Numbered from the stretch's first letter, positions 43,381 to 51,292 are shown. The stretch: 64,000 nucleotides of DNA from Terrimonas ginsenosidimutans (GCF_022012415.1 NZ_JAKLTR010000006.1:186001-250000), one strand, 5' to 3'. Numbers and translations are program-made. The notes: generated by a model not told the origin, from the sequence alone.

Positions 43381-43625
43381 TGGAACAACTACAGCATACA
43401 ACAATCGACGGCCAAAGATGGGATCAGGTTGCGACAGAGTATTACGGGGCGCAGACAATCGAAGTTGAAGGGGTTGAGCGGTCCGCAGTCGGGTTCTTGA
43501 TAGAGCAAAATCCATCGGTCCCGGTCTATGATGTTTTCCCGGATGGCGTTATATTGGATATTCCGATTATATCGGAAGCTCAGGTTCAGACAGACAAAGA
43601 AAAGTTGCCGCCCTGGAAGCGGTGA
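43380..43625 (+). CDS. Tail protein X (LysM-like)
   Basis: The 81-residue protein has the GpX pattern: DGQRWDQVATEYYGAQTIEV and LIEQNPSVPVYDVFPDGVIL. GpX is a baseplate-associated LysM-like protein of P2-type phages. It follows GpU and precedes GpD, the usual order. A terminator lies immediately downstream. Confidence 0.85.
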   Translation: MEQLQHTTIDGQRWDQVATEYYGAQTIEVEGVERSAVGFLIEQNPSVPVYDVFPDGVILDIPIISEAQVQTDKEKLPPWKR

Positions 43626-43627
43626 AA

Positions 43628-43647
43628 AAAGGGGATTTTTCCCCTTT
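43628..43647 (+). terminator. Intrinsic terminator after GpX gene
   Basis: AAAGGGG (43628-43634) pairs with CCCCTTT (43641-43647) over ATTTTT and is followed by CCTCTTTTTT. It starts two bases after the GpX stop. Confidence 0.75.
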
Positions 43648-43698
43648 CCTCTTTTTTGGATCTTTCGTTTTGGCCCGATGCTTTTATAAAAAAAATAT

Positions 43699-43890
43699 AT
43701 GGGTAGAATAGTTGACGAAAACTTAGTACTGCGATTTCAAGCTGAAATGAATAACAGAGATCTATCGAAGGCTTTGAGTGAATTGATCGTTTTTGTAGCA
43801 GAAATGTACGGGCCAAATGTTTCGACTTATCCCGAGCCGCTTACGTCTGCTATCGCGGCGTTAAGGGATCACGGTGTTAAATCTGTTTAG
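43699..43890 (+). CDS. 63-residue prophage protein
   Basis: The product (GRIVDENLVLRFQAEMNNRD, then LSELIVFVAEMYGPN) is a short helical protein between the GpX terminator and the GpD gene. No family is recognised. Support comes only from composition and the lack of any alternative in the 300-bp gap. Confidence 0.4.
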   Translation: MGRIVDENLVLRFQAEMNNRDLSKALSELIVFVAEMYGPNVSTYPEPLTSAIAALRDHGVKSV

Positions 43891-43925
43891 TTTAGTGGTC
43901 ATATCTGCATGACTTTTGGGCGAAC

Positions 43926-44960
43926 ATGAATGCGCCCAAAACCTCCTACGAAATAATCTACAACGGCAAAAATATTACTGCCGATATATTCCCGCATGTC
44001 GCTTCATTCTCTTATAGCGACAGATCGCAAGGGGAAGCGGATGAACTGGAAATAGTTCTTGAGGATTCGGAAAAGCTTTGGCAAAACGCATGGTACCCGG
44101 TAAAGGGCGATACCGTTGTTGCCCGAATCATTGACAAAAGCGGTACGCTTGAGTGCGGCACCTTTACAGTTGACGAAATATCCGGCGACGGATCTGTTGA
44201 CGGCGATACCTTCACGATTAAGGCCCTTGCCGCAGGGATCAATAACAAGATCAGGACAAAGCACAGTCAAGCGCATGAAGGGAAAAGCCTTCGCGAAATT
44301 GCAAATACTATCGCGTTGAAACACGGGCTTAAAGTTGAAGGCGAAATAAGGGACGTAAGGATTGCCCGAATAACTCAATACCGTGAAACTGATCTTAAGT
44401 TTTTAAAACGCATTTCATTTGAATATGGATATTCATTTTCCATCCGAGGGGATAAGCTAATCTTCACAAATATTTTCGACCTCGAAAACAAGGCGTCGGC
44501 GTTAATTATTCATCGTAGCGAAATAGTTTCCTACAGCATTACCGATAAGACAAGCGAGACTTACAAGAATGTGAAGCTTGTTTATCATAATCCAAAGCAA
44601 AAAAAGACAATTGAACACGAACAGGCCGAAGCTGCGGAAGCGTTCAAGAATGCAAAAAATGACACGTTAGAAGTTCGTACAAGGGCTGAAAACAAACAGC
44701 AAGCAGAATTGATCAGTAAGGTTGCCTTGTATCGCGCAAACTCCCGTCAACAGGAGGGTCGCATTAATATGCCCGGCTTTATCTATGCCGTTGCGGGTAA
44801 CAATTGTGAAGTGCAGGGGCTTGGAATGTTTAGCGGCCAATACTACTTAGATGCAACGACGCATTCGGTAGATCGCGACGGGGGATATAATGTTGAGCTT
44901 GAGATAAAGCGAATCGGATTAGTTAACAAGGAGAAGCAAAAGAACAAAAAGAAGGTATGA
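43926..44960 (+). CDS. Phage late control protein D-like baseplate hub (GpD)
   Basis: The 344-residue protein has the hub pattern: FPHVASFSYSDRSQGEADEL, LEIVLEDSEKLWQNAWYPVK, SLREIANTIALKHGLKVEG and ITQYRETDLKFLKRISFEYG. These are typical of the P2 D / T4 gp27-like hub. It forms the baseplate hub under the tube and overlaps the GpV gene by 4 nt. Confidence 0.92.
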   Translation: MNAPKTSYEIIYNGKNITADIFPHVASFSYSDRSQGEADELEIVLEDSEKLWQNAWYPVKGDTVVARIIDKSGTLECGTFTVDEISGDGSVDGDTFTIKALAAGINNKIRTKHSQAHEGKSLREIANTIALKHGLKVEGEIRDVRIARITQYRETDLKFLKRISFEYGYSFSIRGDKLIFTNIFDLENKASALIIHRSEIVSYSITDKTSETYKNVKLVYHNPKQKKTIEHEQAEAAEAFKNAKNDTLEVRTRAENKQQAELISKVALYRANSRQQEGRINMPGFIYAVAGNNCEVQGLGMFSGQYYLDATTHSVDRDGGYNVELEIKRIGLVNKEKQKNKKKV

Positions 44961-45631
44961 GTACAGAACTTAAATACGGGATAGTCTGCGAAGTAAAGCC
45001 AGGGTTCGCCCGGATCTCTTTTGAAGATGACGATATAGTGAGCGATTGGCTTCCGGTACTGCGGCGAAAAACGAAAACGCAGAAGGAAAGTTGGCAGTTG
45101 GATATAAACGAACACGTCGTTTGCTTAATGGATTGCCATTGCGAAGAAGGTGTTGTGATCGGCGCAATTCACAGTGATGTAGATACACCCGACAGTAACG
45201 AGCACCCGGCTAAGTTTAGAAAGATCTTTTCGGACGGGACGGTGATAGAGTACGATTCTGAAGCGCACAAATTAACCGTTGACGTTAAAGGCGATTTAAA
45301 GGCTACCACAAGCGGCGATTCGGAAATTGACGCAGCAACCAACCTGAAGGGGAAGGCTGGCGCTAAAGCCATAATTGAAGCCCCTGCAATTGAATTAACG
45401 GGAATGGTTAAGATTACCGGCGCGACAACGATTGTAGGCGCGTTGACAGTCGGCGCAATTTCCGTTTCGGCTGGATCTGGCGGAGGCGGTACAATGGACA
45501 TTGAAGGGGATATGAATATACAAGGCAAGATTGATGCAACCGGCGATGTTACTGCGGGCGGCATAAGTGTCAAGCTGCATAAGCATACGGGAGTGCAAAC
45601 AGGCCCGGGCGTTACAGGCCCACCGCAGTAG
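44957..45631 (+). CDS. Baseplate assembly protein V (spike)
   Basis: The 224-residue protein has the GpV arrangement: an N-terminal OB-like domain (KYGIVCEVKPGFARISFEDD, WQLDINEHVVCLMDCHCEEG), a beta-helical middle (residues ~110-190) and the typical end KLHKHTGVQTGPGVTGPPQ. It forms the membrane-piercing spike tip. Confidence 0.92.
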   Translation: MSTELKYGIVCEVKPGFARISFEDDDIVSDWLPVLRRKTKTQKESWQLDINEHVVCLMDCHCEEGVVIGAIHSDVDTPDSNEHPAKFRKIFSDGTVIEYDSEAHKLTVDVKGDLKATTSGDSEIDAATNLKGKAGAKAIIEAPAIELTGMVKITGATTIVGALTVGAISVSAGSGGGGTMDIEGDMNIQGKIDATGDVTAGGISVKLHKHTGVQTGPGVTGPPQ

Positions 45632-45676
45632 GTTGTATATCTGTTTAAAATCGCCGGGGCAATCTGTGCATCTTTG
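45631..45676 (+). promoter_or_regulatory. Late-gene box, copy 2
   Basis: GGTTGTATATCTGTTT (45631-45646), a 22-bp spacer and CATCTTTG (45669-45676, one mismatch to TAnnTTTG) follow the GpV stop. No plus-strand gene follows until 48568, because the leftward cassette intervenes. It is probably the original promoter of the downstream baseplate genes, now separated from them. Confidence 0.5.
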
Positions 45677-45787
45677 ATTTCTATTAAACGATCAGAGGCA
45701 TGAAGTCAAACAAATAACCTAAACTCATTACCCCTATGAAGAACATGTAACCCGATGTGAAGGGCCATAATTAAGGGCAAAAAGAAA

Positions 45788-45805
45788 CCCCGCTATTTAG
45801 CGGGG
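45788..45805. terminator. Bidirectional terminator at the end of the leftward cassette
   Basis: CCCCGCT pairs with AGCGGGG over ATTT, flanked by A and T runs. The stem overlaps the stop codon of the last gene of the cassette (45793), so it ends the leftward transcript and shields it from GpV readthrough. Confidence 0.85.
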
Positions 45806-46083
45806 CTTTTTGCTTTATTACGTTTAAGGTCGGCTTCAACAAGGCTGATAATGTATCGGGTTTTGTTTGTTATTCCGGCGTCGCTCATTTTTTTTAAAAG
45901 TCGTTCCGGGAAGTCTAAATGAATTTGCCTTAACGGATCTTCAGACTTCTTCCGCCCTGCCCCGGGGCGTGCGCCTCCCCTACCTATCGATTTAGCGGGC
46001 GTACTTTTTAAGGCGGGTTTCGTTGCCAATGATTCTTTCTTTCTCATAAAAGGGGATGACGTTATTGATAAATGATTTTTCAT
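45793..46083 (-). CDS. Small basic protein with RPGAGRKK motif
   Basis: The frame allows starts at 46083 or 46047 (MRKKESLATKPALKS); the latter gives 84 residues. GGARPGAGRKKSEDPLRQIH and LDFPERLLKKMSDAGITNKT, then RYIISLVEADLKRNK, resemble small ribbon-helix-helix DNA-binding proteins. It is the last gene of the leftward cassette and overlaps the previous gene. It could regulate the cassette promoters. Confidence 0.6.
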   Translation of the reverse strand: MKNHLSITSSPFMRKKESLATKPALKSTPAKSIGRGGARPGAGRKKSEDPLRQIHLDFPERLLKKMSDAGITNKTRYIISLVEADLKRNKAKSPAK

Positions 46084-46333
46084 GTTCAGTGAGCTTGCCG
46101 ATTCGCTGACTTACCTTTTCTATCGTTCCGACGTGATAGATCAAAATGTTATAGCCGGGTATCGTTTCGCAATCGCCTAAAATATTTCGTTTGATAATGA
46201 AATCCTCAAGGGCTTTCGCGTCTTCAAACTTGACAGATCTTGCAAGCATGTATGGCGGATCCGTTGACATTATCAGTTCGCCGCCCGGGATCTCTTTACT
46301 TGATAGAAAAACGATTTTAGGAATTGTTATCAC
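45992..46333 (-). CDS. Cassette protein of unknown function
   Basis: The 113-residue product has an N-terminal beta region (IPKIVFLSSKEIPGGELIMS, TDPPYMLARSVKFEDAKALE) and a C-terminal helix (RIGKLTEHEKSFINNVIPFY). It overlaps both neighbours. No family is recognised. Confidence 0.6.
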   Translation of the reverse strand: MITIPKIVFLSSKEIPGGELIMSTDPPYMLARSVKFEDAKALEDFIIKRNILGDCETIPGYNILIYHVGTIEKVSQRIGKLTEHEKSFINNVIPFYEKERIIGNETRLKKYAR

Positions 46334-46547
46334 TGTTATTTCTGTTTAGTTTTCGGTGCATCTTCAGAAGAAAGTTCTTTTCCTCCATCATTGCTTTGAT
46401 CTCCTTCATTAAGTCGTGATTCAATAGCTTGCTTTCCTTGAATTCTTTCATCAGTTCTTTATTCTTCCTGACCTGAATAAAGAATAGCACGCAAACGAAC
46501 ACGGCAATACATGCGAAAAAGATCGCAAATAAAATTGAAATTTCCAT
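46317..46547 (-). CDS. Small membrane protein with coiled coil
   Basis: The 76-residue product has one N-terminal membrane helix (ISILFAIFFACIAVFVCVLF) followed by a charged coiled coil (KELMKEFKESKLLNHDLMKE, IKAMMEEKNFLLKMHRKL). It overlaps the next gene by 17 nt. In shape it resembles spanin- or exclusion-type membrane proteins, but no homology is claimed. Confidence 0.6.
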   Translation of the reverse strand: MEISILFAIFFACIAVFVCVLFFIQVRKNKELMKEFKESKLLNHDLMKEIKAMMEEKNFLLKMHRKLNRNNSDNNS

Positions 46548-46558
46548 TATAGGGGGTT

Positions 46559-46813
46559 TTATGAGTTACGCAATTCAAAGTTAATCAAATCGGACGGAGA
46601 AGCGAATTTTCGGAAGTCTTCGGGTTTCACGATCTGCGGGCGGGTCCCGGTGGCGCAGATCTTAAGTTTTTGCTCGAAGTGGCCCTTGGCTTTGGCTCCC
46701 GCTTCCGCGTGGCTGGTTGCTTCAGTATAGCAATAAACGTATGAAGTGAATCCTAATAATCCGAAGTGAACGCGTTCAGCCAGGTAAACGCCGACGAAAA
46801 AAATCTGTTTCAT
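46559..46813 (-). CDS. Cassette protein with conserved leader
   Basis: The 84-residue product (FFVGVYLAERVHFGLLGFTS, YVYCYTEATSHAEAGAKAKG) is unrecognised. Its ATG at 46813 is preceded by one of three conserved GC-rich leaders (46820-46844). It follows the 82-residue gene in the second cassette transcript. Confidence 0.6.
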   Translation of the reverse strand: MKQIFFVGVYLAERVHFGLLGFTSYVYCYTEATSHAEAGAKAKGHFEQKLKICATGTRPQIVKPEDFRKFASPSDLINFELRNS

Positions 46814-46819
46814 GTTTGA

Positions 46820-46844
46820 TGCGCCCGATAGCCCGTTGCGCCCC
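46820..46844 (-). promoter_or_regulatory. Conserved cassette leader, copy 1
   Basis: In mRNA sense it reads GGGGCGCAAC, a short spacer, then CGGGCGCA, ending six bases before the ATG of the 84-residue gene. It matches copy 2 (47110-47134) at 23 of 25 positions and copy 3 (48426-48447) in both boxes. Confidence 0.6.
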
Positions 46845-46854
46845 GGGGTTTGAT

Positions 46855-47103
46855 TTAGAAATTCGTTGTGTGTGAGTATGTGTAGTAGTCCCCCTTTTCT
46901 ACATTGTAAGCAATCGTTACAAGAAATATTTCCTTACGTTCGTCTACCCCCTTCGTGCATAGGTAGTTTTCGAAAACTCTTTTCTTGCTTACTGTGAATT
47001 CCTGATAGTTGCAAGTGTGGGCTGTGAAGTTTTGTCTAAGCCATTCTTCGGCTTGCTTCTGGATCTTGTAGAAGGTTTCCTTCTGTTTGCCTTTTAGATT
47101 CAT
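46855..47103 (-). CDS. Cassette protein of unknown function
   Basis: The 82-residue product (KETFYKIQKQAEEWLRQNFT, then LVTIAYNVEKGDYYTYSHTT) has a helix followed by a beta hairpin. It is the first gene after the promoter at 47147-47177 and has the conserved leader (47110-47134). It starts the second leftward transcript of the cassette. Confidence 0.6.
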   Translation of the reverse strand: MNLKGKQKETFYKIQKQAEEWLRQNFTAHTCNYQEFTVSKKRVFENYLCTKGVDERKEIFLVTIAYNVEKGDYYTYSHTTNF

Positions 47104-47109
47104 GTTGTT

Positions 47110-47134
47110 TGCGCCCGTTACCCCGTTGCGCCCC
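47110..47134 (-). promoter_or_regulatory. Conserved cassette leader, copy 2
   Basis: The mRNA-sense element GGGGCGCAACGGGG with a following CGGGCGCA precedes the ATG at 47103 by six bases. It lies between the -7 box and the start codon, so it is part of the 5' untranslated region. Confidence 0.6.
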
Positions 47135-47146
47135 GGCTTTGTGATA

Positions 47147-47190
47147 CAAACATAAAAAAACTGTTTGAATTAACAAACAGTTTTTCAAAA
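47147..47190 (-). promoter_or_regulatory. Cassette promoter P2 with 27-bp identical core
   Basis: On the minus strand TTTG (47174-47177), a 19-bp spacer and TATGTTTG (47147-47154) form a full-consensus Bacteroidota promoter for the gene at 46855-47103. The 27-bp segment 47164-47190, covering the -33 box and upstream flank, is identical to 48476-48502. Confidence 0.8.
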
Positions 47191-47205
47191 TAAATCAAAT
47201 CCATT

Positions 47206-47430
47206 TTAATGTGATCGGTCGTATCGCTTTTGCGTTAATCTTATTTCGGCCAACACTCTTTGTATTGCGAATTCGGCGTTTGTTAATTCTGCCCGGTTTG
47301 TGCTATCTACTTTTTCGTGTACAATCTTCATTATCTCTTTGCCTAACTCGGTCATCTTTTCCGGGCTTCCTGCTATGCTCATTTCCTTTTTAACGTCATC
47401 CCAATTCATTTGCGTTAATTTTCTTCCCAT
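47206..47430 (-). CDS. Small helical cassette protein
   Basis: The 74-residue product (MGRKLTQMNWDDVKKEMSIA, then REIMKIVHEK-like helix and NAEFAIQRVLAEIRLTQKRY) is helical and charged. It is the third gene of the first cassette transcript, 16 bp after the SprT-like gene. Not recognised. Confidence 0.55.
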   Translation of the reverse strand: MGRKLTQMNWDDVKKEMSIAGSPEKMTELGKEIMKIVHEKVDSTNRAELTNAEFAIQRVLAEIRLTQKRYDRSH

Positions 47431-47446
47431 AGTTTAAAATTAAAAT

Positions 47447-48154
47447 TTATAATATTTCAGATTCTTCCAATTCTTCTTCCGTCGTTTCGGGTATAAACTT
47501 CACAATAGTTTCATCGCCTTCACTACAGTCCCCGCAAACTATAACCATTTTAGGTTTCCCCCAAACATTCGCGCTGCACTGCGGGCATGTATACTTGATC
47601 TTGTTTTTTTTCTTTTGGGCCTTCTTTTTTTCAAAGTCTGGTAATGCTATGAGCGGTAAAAGCATTTCCTGCGGTATCGCTTCGAAAGCCAGTTCGAAAA
47701 GGCCCGCAACAATAGGATAGTCTGACATTTTTTTGCCGACCTCTTTGCCGCCCGGATGCCCGGTACTTGAAGGCATAAGCCCGACCGACTTCATTTTTTC
47801 TGCGAATTCCCTGTTGTGATAGCCTTGCGTCGGTTCTCCGAAATGATGTTGCCATAGATGACACATTTCGTGAACCAGGGTTTGACAATATTCCTTTGTC
47901 GATACGTGAAGAAAGTCAGGGTTTAAGCTGATTTCGTCAATGTCCGCCTTTTGCCCCTCATTCGCAATATCTGACTTCTTAGCCCAACGTTTAGAGGAAT
48001 AGAACCCCATTGCCTTGGACTTGCGGGAAAAGTTCAAAAGGCAGTTCCCGAGTTCGCCGCCGAAAAGATTCTTGTTGAAATAGTCGTAAAGATTTTGTAG
48101 GGCGGAAAACTGTTCAGTCGTAAACTGTCTGTCGTACGATGGATTTTCTTGCAT
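47447..48154 (-). CDS. SprT-like zinc metalloprotease
   Basis: The 235-residue protein has a SprT-type zinc motif (LVHEMCHLWQHHFG, HExxH) preceded by a strand-helix region (YFNKNLFGGELGNCLLNFSR), and a C-terminal zinc ribbon (YTCPQCSANVWGKPKM, VCGDC). SprT-like proteases include SPRTN, which cuts DNA-protein crosslinks. In a prophage accessory cassette it might repair phage DNA or act on a host factor. The fold is confident; the target is unknown. Confidence 0.85.
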   Translation of the reverse strand: MQENPSYDRQFTTEQFSALQNLYDYFNKNLFGGELGNCLLNFSRKSKAMGFYSSKRWAKKSDIANEGQKADIDEISLNPDFLHVSTKEYCQTLVHEMCHLWQHHFGEPTQGYHNREFAEKMKSVGLMPSSTGHPGGKEVGKKMSDYPIVAGLFELAFEAIPQEMLLPLIALPDFEKKKAQKKKNKIKYTCPQCSANVWGKPKMVIVCGDCSEGDETIVKFIPETTEEELEESEIL

Positions 48155-48165
48155 GGTCGGCGGTT

Positions 48166-48420
48166 TTACTTTGGTTTGATGAATGCAAATAATCGGTCTT
48201 TCTTAGCCTTTCTTGTGTAAGTTTTGCCGTCCCTGCATTGCTCCGTGAATTGCAAAAAGCAGGCTGACAATTCTTTTATTTCGGTAATAGTGTAAACAGA
48301 TCCAAAGTTGTAAAGCACTTTGTCCCCTGTCATGAATGCGCTTGCGGGTTTAGCTGAAGCCCAACCAAAGCACTGAAGCCAAATACAAACCTGTCCGTCG
48401 ATGATTGTTTTGTTTGCCAT
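48166..48420 (-). CDS. First gene of leftward cassette, unknown function
   Basis: The 84-residue product (IIDGQVCIWLQCFGWASAKP, then YTITEIKELSACFLQFTEQC) is cysteine-containing and compact. It has the conserved leader (48426-48447) and the promoter at 48459-48489, and is 11 bp upstream of the SprT-like gene. Not recognised. Confidence 0.6.
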   Translation of the reverse strand: MANKTIIDGQVCIWLQCFGWASAKPASAFMTGDKVLYNFGSVYTITEIKELSACFLQFTEQCRDGKTYTRKAKKDRLFAFIKPK

Positions 48421-48425
48421 GTTTT

Positions 48426-48447
48426 TGCGCCCTTAAGGTTGCGCCCC
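48426..48447 (-). promoter_or_regulatory. Conserved cassette leader, copy 3
   Basis: In mRNA sense GGGGCGCAACCTTAAGGGCG, then CA, precedes the ATG at 48420 by five bases. It keeps both GGGCGCA boxes of copies 1 and 2 with a shorter spacer. Confidence 0.6.
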
Positions 48448-48458
48448 CTTTTATTCCA

Positions 48459-48502
48459 CAAATATAGCCTATCACTTTGAATTAACAAACAGTTTTTCAA
48501 AA
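48459..48502 (-). promoter_or_regulatory. Cassette promoter P1 with 27-bp identical core
   Basis: On the minus strand TTTG (48486-48489), a 19-bp spacer and TATATTTG (48459-48466) match the TTTG-N19-TAnnTTTG consensus. Segment 48476-48502 is identical to 47164-47190. It drives the gene at 48166-48420 and the SprT-like gene. Confidence 0.8.
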
Positions 48503-48511
48503 AAAAGATTC

Positions 48512-48527
48512 GGTTGCATTGTTGTTT
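48512..48527 (+). promoter_or_regulatory. Late-gene box, copy 3
   Basis: GGTTGCATTGTTGTTT, followed by AAAA, resembles the box at 34028 and 45631 and lies 40 bp before the gp25-like start. No good TAnnTTTG is seen 22 bp downstream, so the match is partial. Confidence 0.4.
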
Positions 48528-48567
48528 AAAAAGGCTTGCCCCTGCGCGGGAACTTGTGGCCCGACAC

Positions 48568-49530
48568 ATGGCAGGATTAGACAGTATAGGAAGTTCAGTT
48601 TGGGGGATCTCAACAATCGGTTACGGCGTGATCGTTGAAGGGGTTGCGGCCATCCGTCAGCGGATGGATATTGCTATAAGAACGACGCGCGGCACGGATC
48701 CGCTGCGTCCTGAATTCGGTAGCTATGTATTCCGGTTTGTTGACGCTCCCGTAAACGTTGCGGTTCCTAATATCAAACAGCAACTTATCGAGGCCCTACA
48801 AATGTGGGTTCCTGAAATTCAGATTGTATCAATCAACCATTCATTCGCCGCCTTTCATAATCCGGTGTTTGAAATCACTTACAAGATAGTTGATGATAAC
48901 CTGATTGATAAGCTAATTTTTGATATTCGTCAGGGGGCAACCATTACGGACGCGGTTAATGAAATCATTCTTCAAGCGTTCTTCCCTCCTAATCCGAACA
49001 ACTACAGGTATCAAGTCAGTCTTATCAAAAACGGCAATCAGGTTTTTCCCTTACCGAATCCTGCCGGATATGGCACGCTTCCGGATCTGTTCGCATGGAT
49101 CCAAGCCAACTGGTTCTACTTAGGCCGATGGTATTACCTGACCGATAAGATCGTTTGCTATATGAGTTCGGAGGGTGTTACTTCCGCAACTCTTGCTATT
49201 CAGGTATTACCAGTAACGCGCTTTGAGGCTGATTTCCCGCCCGTGTATAACTCGCAAACTTTCGATGTGTTGTTTTCGGTAAATGGTGCTTCGGTCGAAC
49301 CAGCTATGCCGAAAACGTTTTCAAATCCCGGTGAGGTGTTGAGTTATGCTCAAATCTATTGGTCTGAATTCGCGACTTGGTATGTGGAATATGGGCAACC
49401 TAACGGCGATGCAATTTTTAGCGATGAATTTTCAGACGAATTCGCGGTTGCTTCAACCGGCTACAAGCTTGTAGGCGTGTCGAATGAAGAAGGCTTTGTG
49501 CCTGTTCTCTCTATTGGAATAATCGAATAA
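48568..49530 (+). CDS. gp25/GpW-like baseplate wedge with C-terminal extension
   Basis: The start at ATG 48568 (MAGLDSIGSSVWGISTIGYG) gives 320 residues. Residues ~15-125 match the gp25/W family (IRQRMDIAIRTTRGTDPLRP, EFGSYVFRFVDAPVNVAVPN, IKQQLIEALQMWVPEIQIVS). The remaining ~195 residues form a beta-rich extension absent from canonical W proteins. The protein belongs to the wedge that surrounds the hub. Confidence 0.87.
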   Translation: MAGLDSIGSSVWGISTIGYGVIVEGVAAIRQRMDIAIRTTRGTDPLRPEFGSYVFRFVDAPVNVAVPNIKQQLIEALQMWVPEIQIVSINHSFAAFHNPVFEITYKIVDDNLIDKLIFDIRQGATITDAVNEIILQAFFPPNPNNYRYQVSLIKNGNQVFPLPNPAGYGTLPDLFAWIQANWFYLGRWYYLTDKIVCYMSSEGVTSATLAIQVLPVTRFEADFPPVYNSQTFDVLFSVNGASVEPAMPKTFSNPGEVLSYAQIYWSEFATWYVEYGQPNGDAIFSDEFSDEFAVASTGYKLVGVSNEEGFVPVLSIGIIE

Positions 49531-49541
49531 ACAAACAAAGA

Positions 49542-50648
49542 ATGGCGTTGAATCAAATACAATTCTTTCATGAAGACAGTGCAAAGATCATTGCCGAATG
49601 CAAAGAGTTTTTGGAAAGTAAGTTAGGGAGGCAGATCGCGCCTGCTGACGTTGAAATGCTGTTGATTAATGGCCTCGCTTATCGCGAATTAATTGTTCGC
49701 GCACAAGCTAACGATGCAGCCCGTCAAAGCCTTGTGAGCTTCGCGCGTGCGGCTGCACTGGAATATCTCGGGGAGCTTGTAGGTGTTCGCCGGTTGCCTT
49801 CTTCTTCTGCTACCTGTCAAATACAATTTGCCCTTGTTGCCGGTCATAACGGCGTAATCATTCCCGCAGGTTTGCGGGTTCAAAGTACTGACGGCAAAGT
49901 AACCTTTGCGACTACGGAAGAAAAGATTGTCCCGGCAGGGACAATGCTTGTGAATGTAGGCGCTGAAGCTGCGGAACCTGGGAAAGTGGGGAACGGGTAT
50001 GAACTCAATAAGGTAAATATCATCTTGGATCCTCTCGCGTTTGTTTCCACTGCGCAAAACCTAACTACCACAAGCGGCGGCGCTGACGAAGAGTCCGACG
50101 ACCTGTTGCGCGAACGCATTAAGCTTGCGCCTGCTTCGTTTTCTGTCGCCGGTCCCGATGATGCTTATAAGTTTCACGCTAAATCGGCGCATCCGACAAT
50201 CGTTGATGTAGCGATAACGTCGCCGATTCCGGGCGACGTACACATATTCCCATTGATTGAAGGCGGCAATATGCCCACTCAAGAAATACTTGATGCGATA
50301 CAGGCAATATGTAATTCAAAAAAGATCCGCCCGCTCACTGATTCTGTGTACACGAATTCGCCAAGTAAGATTGACTTCGAAATTCAAATTGATTTAACGC
50401 TATTGACAAACGCCGTTGCTGACACGGTAAAGACTGCGGTTGAAAACATTTTGGAGGCTTACAGACAAAGCCGCAAGAACAGGCTCGGGCTTGATGTGGT
50501 ACGTGCAAAGCTTGTTGCTCTTTCAATGATTGAAGGCGTGTATATGGCCGAACCTGTTCTTCCACTCACGAACATCATTGCACTTCCTGAAGAATATACC
50601 AATTGCACTGGCATAACTGTAAACGTAATCGGAACGCATGACGAATAG
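49542..50648 (+). CDS. Baseplate J-like protein
   Basis: The 368-residue protein matches P2 J: RELIVRAQANDAARQSLVSF, ARAAALEYLGELVGVRR, then GGADEESDDLLRERIKLAPA and VDVAITSPIPGDVHIFPLIE. It is the outer wedge component of the baseplate and overlaps the GpI gene by 11 nt. Confidence 0.93.
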   Translation: MALNQIQFFHEDSAKIIAECKEFLESKLGRQIAPADVEMLLINGLAYRELIVRAQANDAARQSLVSFARAAALEYLGELVGVRRLPSSSATCQIQFALVAGHNGVIIPAGLRVQSTDGKVTFATTEEKIVPAGTMLVNVGAEAAEPGKVGNGYELNKVNIILDPLAFVSTAQNLTTTSGGADEESDDLLRERIKLAPASFSVAGPDDAYKFHAKSAHPTIVDVAITSPIPGDVHIFPLIEGGNMPTQEILDAIQAICNSKKIRPLTDSVYTNSPSKIDFEIQIDLTLLTNAVADTVKTAVENILEAYRQSRKNRLGLDVVRAKLVALSMIEGVYMAEPVLPLTNIIALPEEYTNCTGITVNVIGTHDE

Positions 50649-51288
50649 AGATACGACACTCGCGGACAGTATAGCGCACATTCCGCATTTCGCGGCATTC
50701 GATGCACTTGTTAAGAAACGATTCAGCGAAATCGAACTTGATAAGCTATTGGTGTATCTGATCGACACGGTAGATGCAAGCGCCATCCCTTACCTGGCTG
50801 AACAGTTTGACGTGTTAGGGTACAAAGGTTTCAGGCTTGCGCAGACTGAAGCTGATCAAAGAGAAATCATAAAGCGATCGATTGAGCTTCATCGATTCAA
50901 AGGGACTCTTTGGGCAGTTGAAGAAGCGTTGAAGGCTGTAGGGTATGGCGACGCTATAATTGAAGAACATGTTGAAGGGCATTGGGCAAACTTTCGTGTT
51001 ACTGTTGATATTGGCACGCATCCGGTAAATGCTCAAGAGATCGAAGAAGTTGTTAGGATGATCAAAGAGTATAAAAACACCCGGTCGCACTTAGTCGACT
51101 TGAGTTATACAATCAACTTCGGCGATGATCAAATAACAGTTGATGACGAAATGCAAGTTTCGGAAGCGTCCGCAGACGAAGACACAATAACCGCAGGCGG
51201 CGACTTCAGGCATGACGGTACTTACTTGAGAAATGGGCTAAGAAACTATAGCCAAGATTCCGACACTTTAACAATTCAAATCATATAG
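50638..51288 (+). CDS. Tail protein I-like
   Basis: The 216-residue protein has the GpI pattern: RDTTLADSIAHIPHFAAFDA, PYLAEQFDVLGYKGFRLAQT and FKGTLWAVEEALKAVGYG. In P2 this wedge protein links J to the fibre. A C-terminal acidic extension (EDTITAGGDFRHDGTYLRNG) may contact the fibres downstream. Confidence 0.88.
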   Translation: MTNRDTTLADSIAHIPHFAAFDALVKKRFSEIELDKLLVYLIDTVDASAIPYLAEQFDVLGYKGFRLAQTEADQREIIKRSIELHRFKGTLWAVEEALKAVGYGDAIIEEHVEGHWANFRVTVDIGTHPVNAQEIEEVVRMIKEYKNTRSHLVDLSYTINFGDDQITVDDEMQVSEASADEDTITAGGDFRHDGTYLRNGLRNYSQDSDTLTIQII

Positions 51289-51292
51289 TAAG

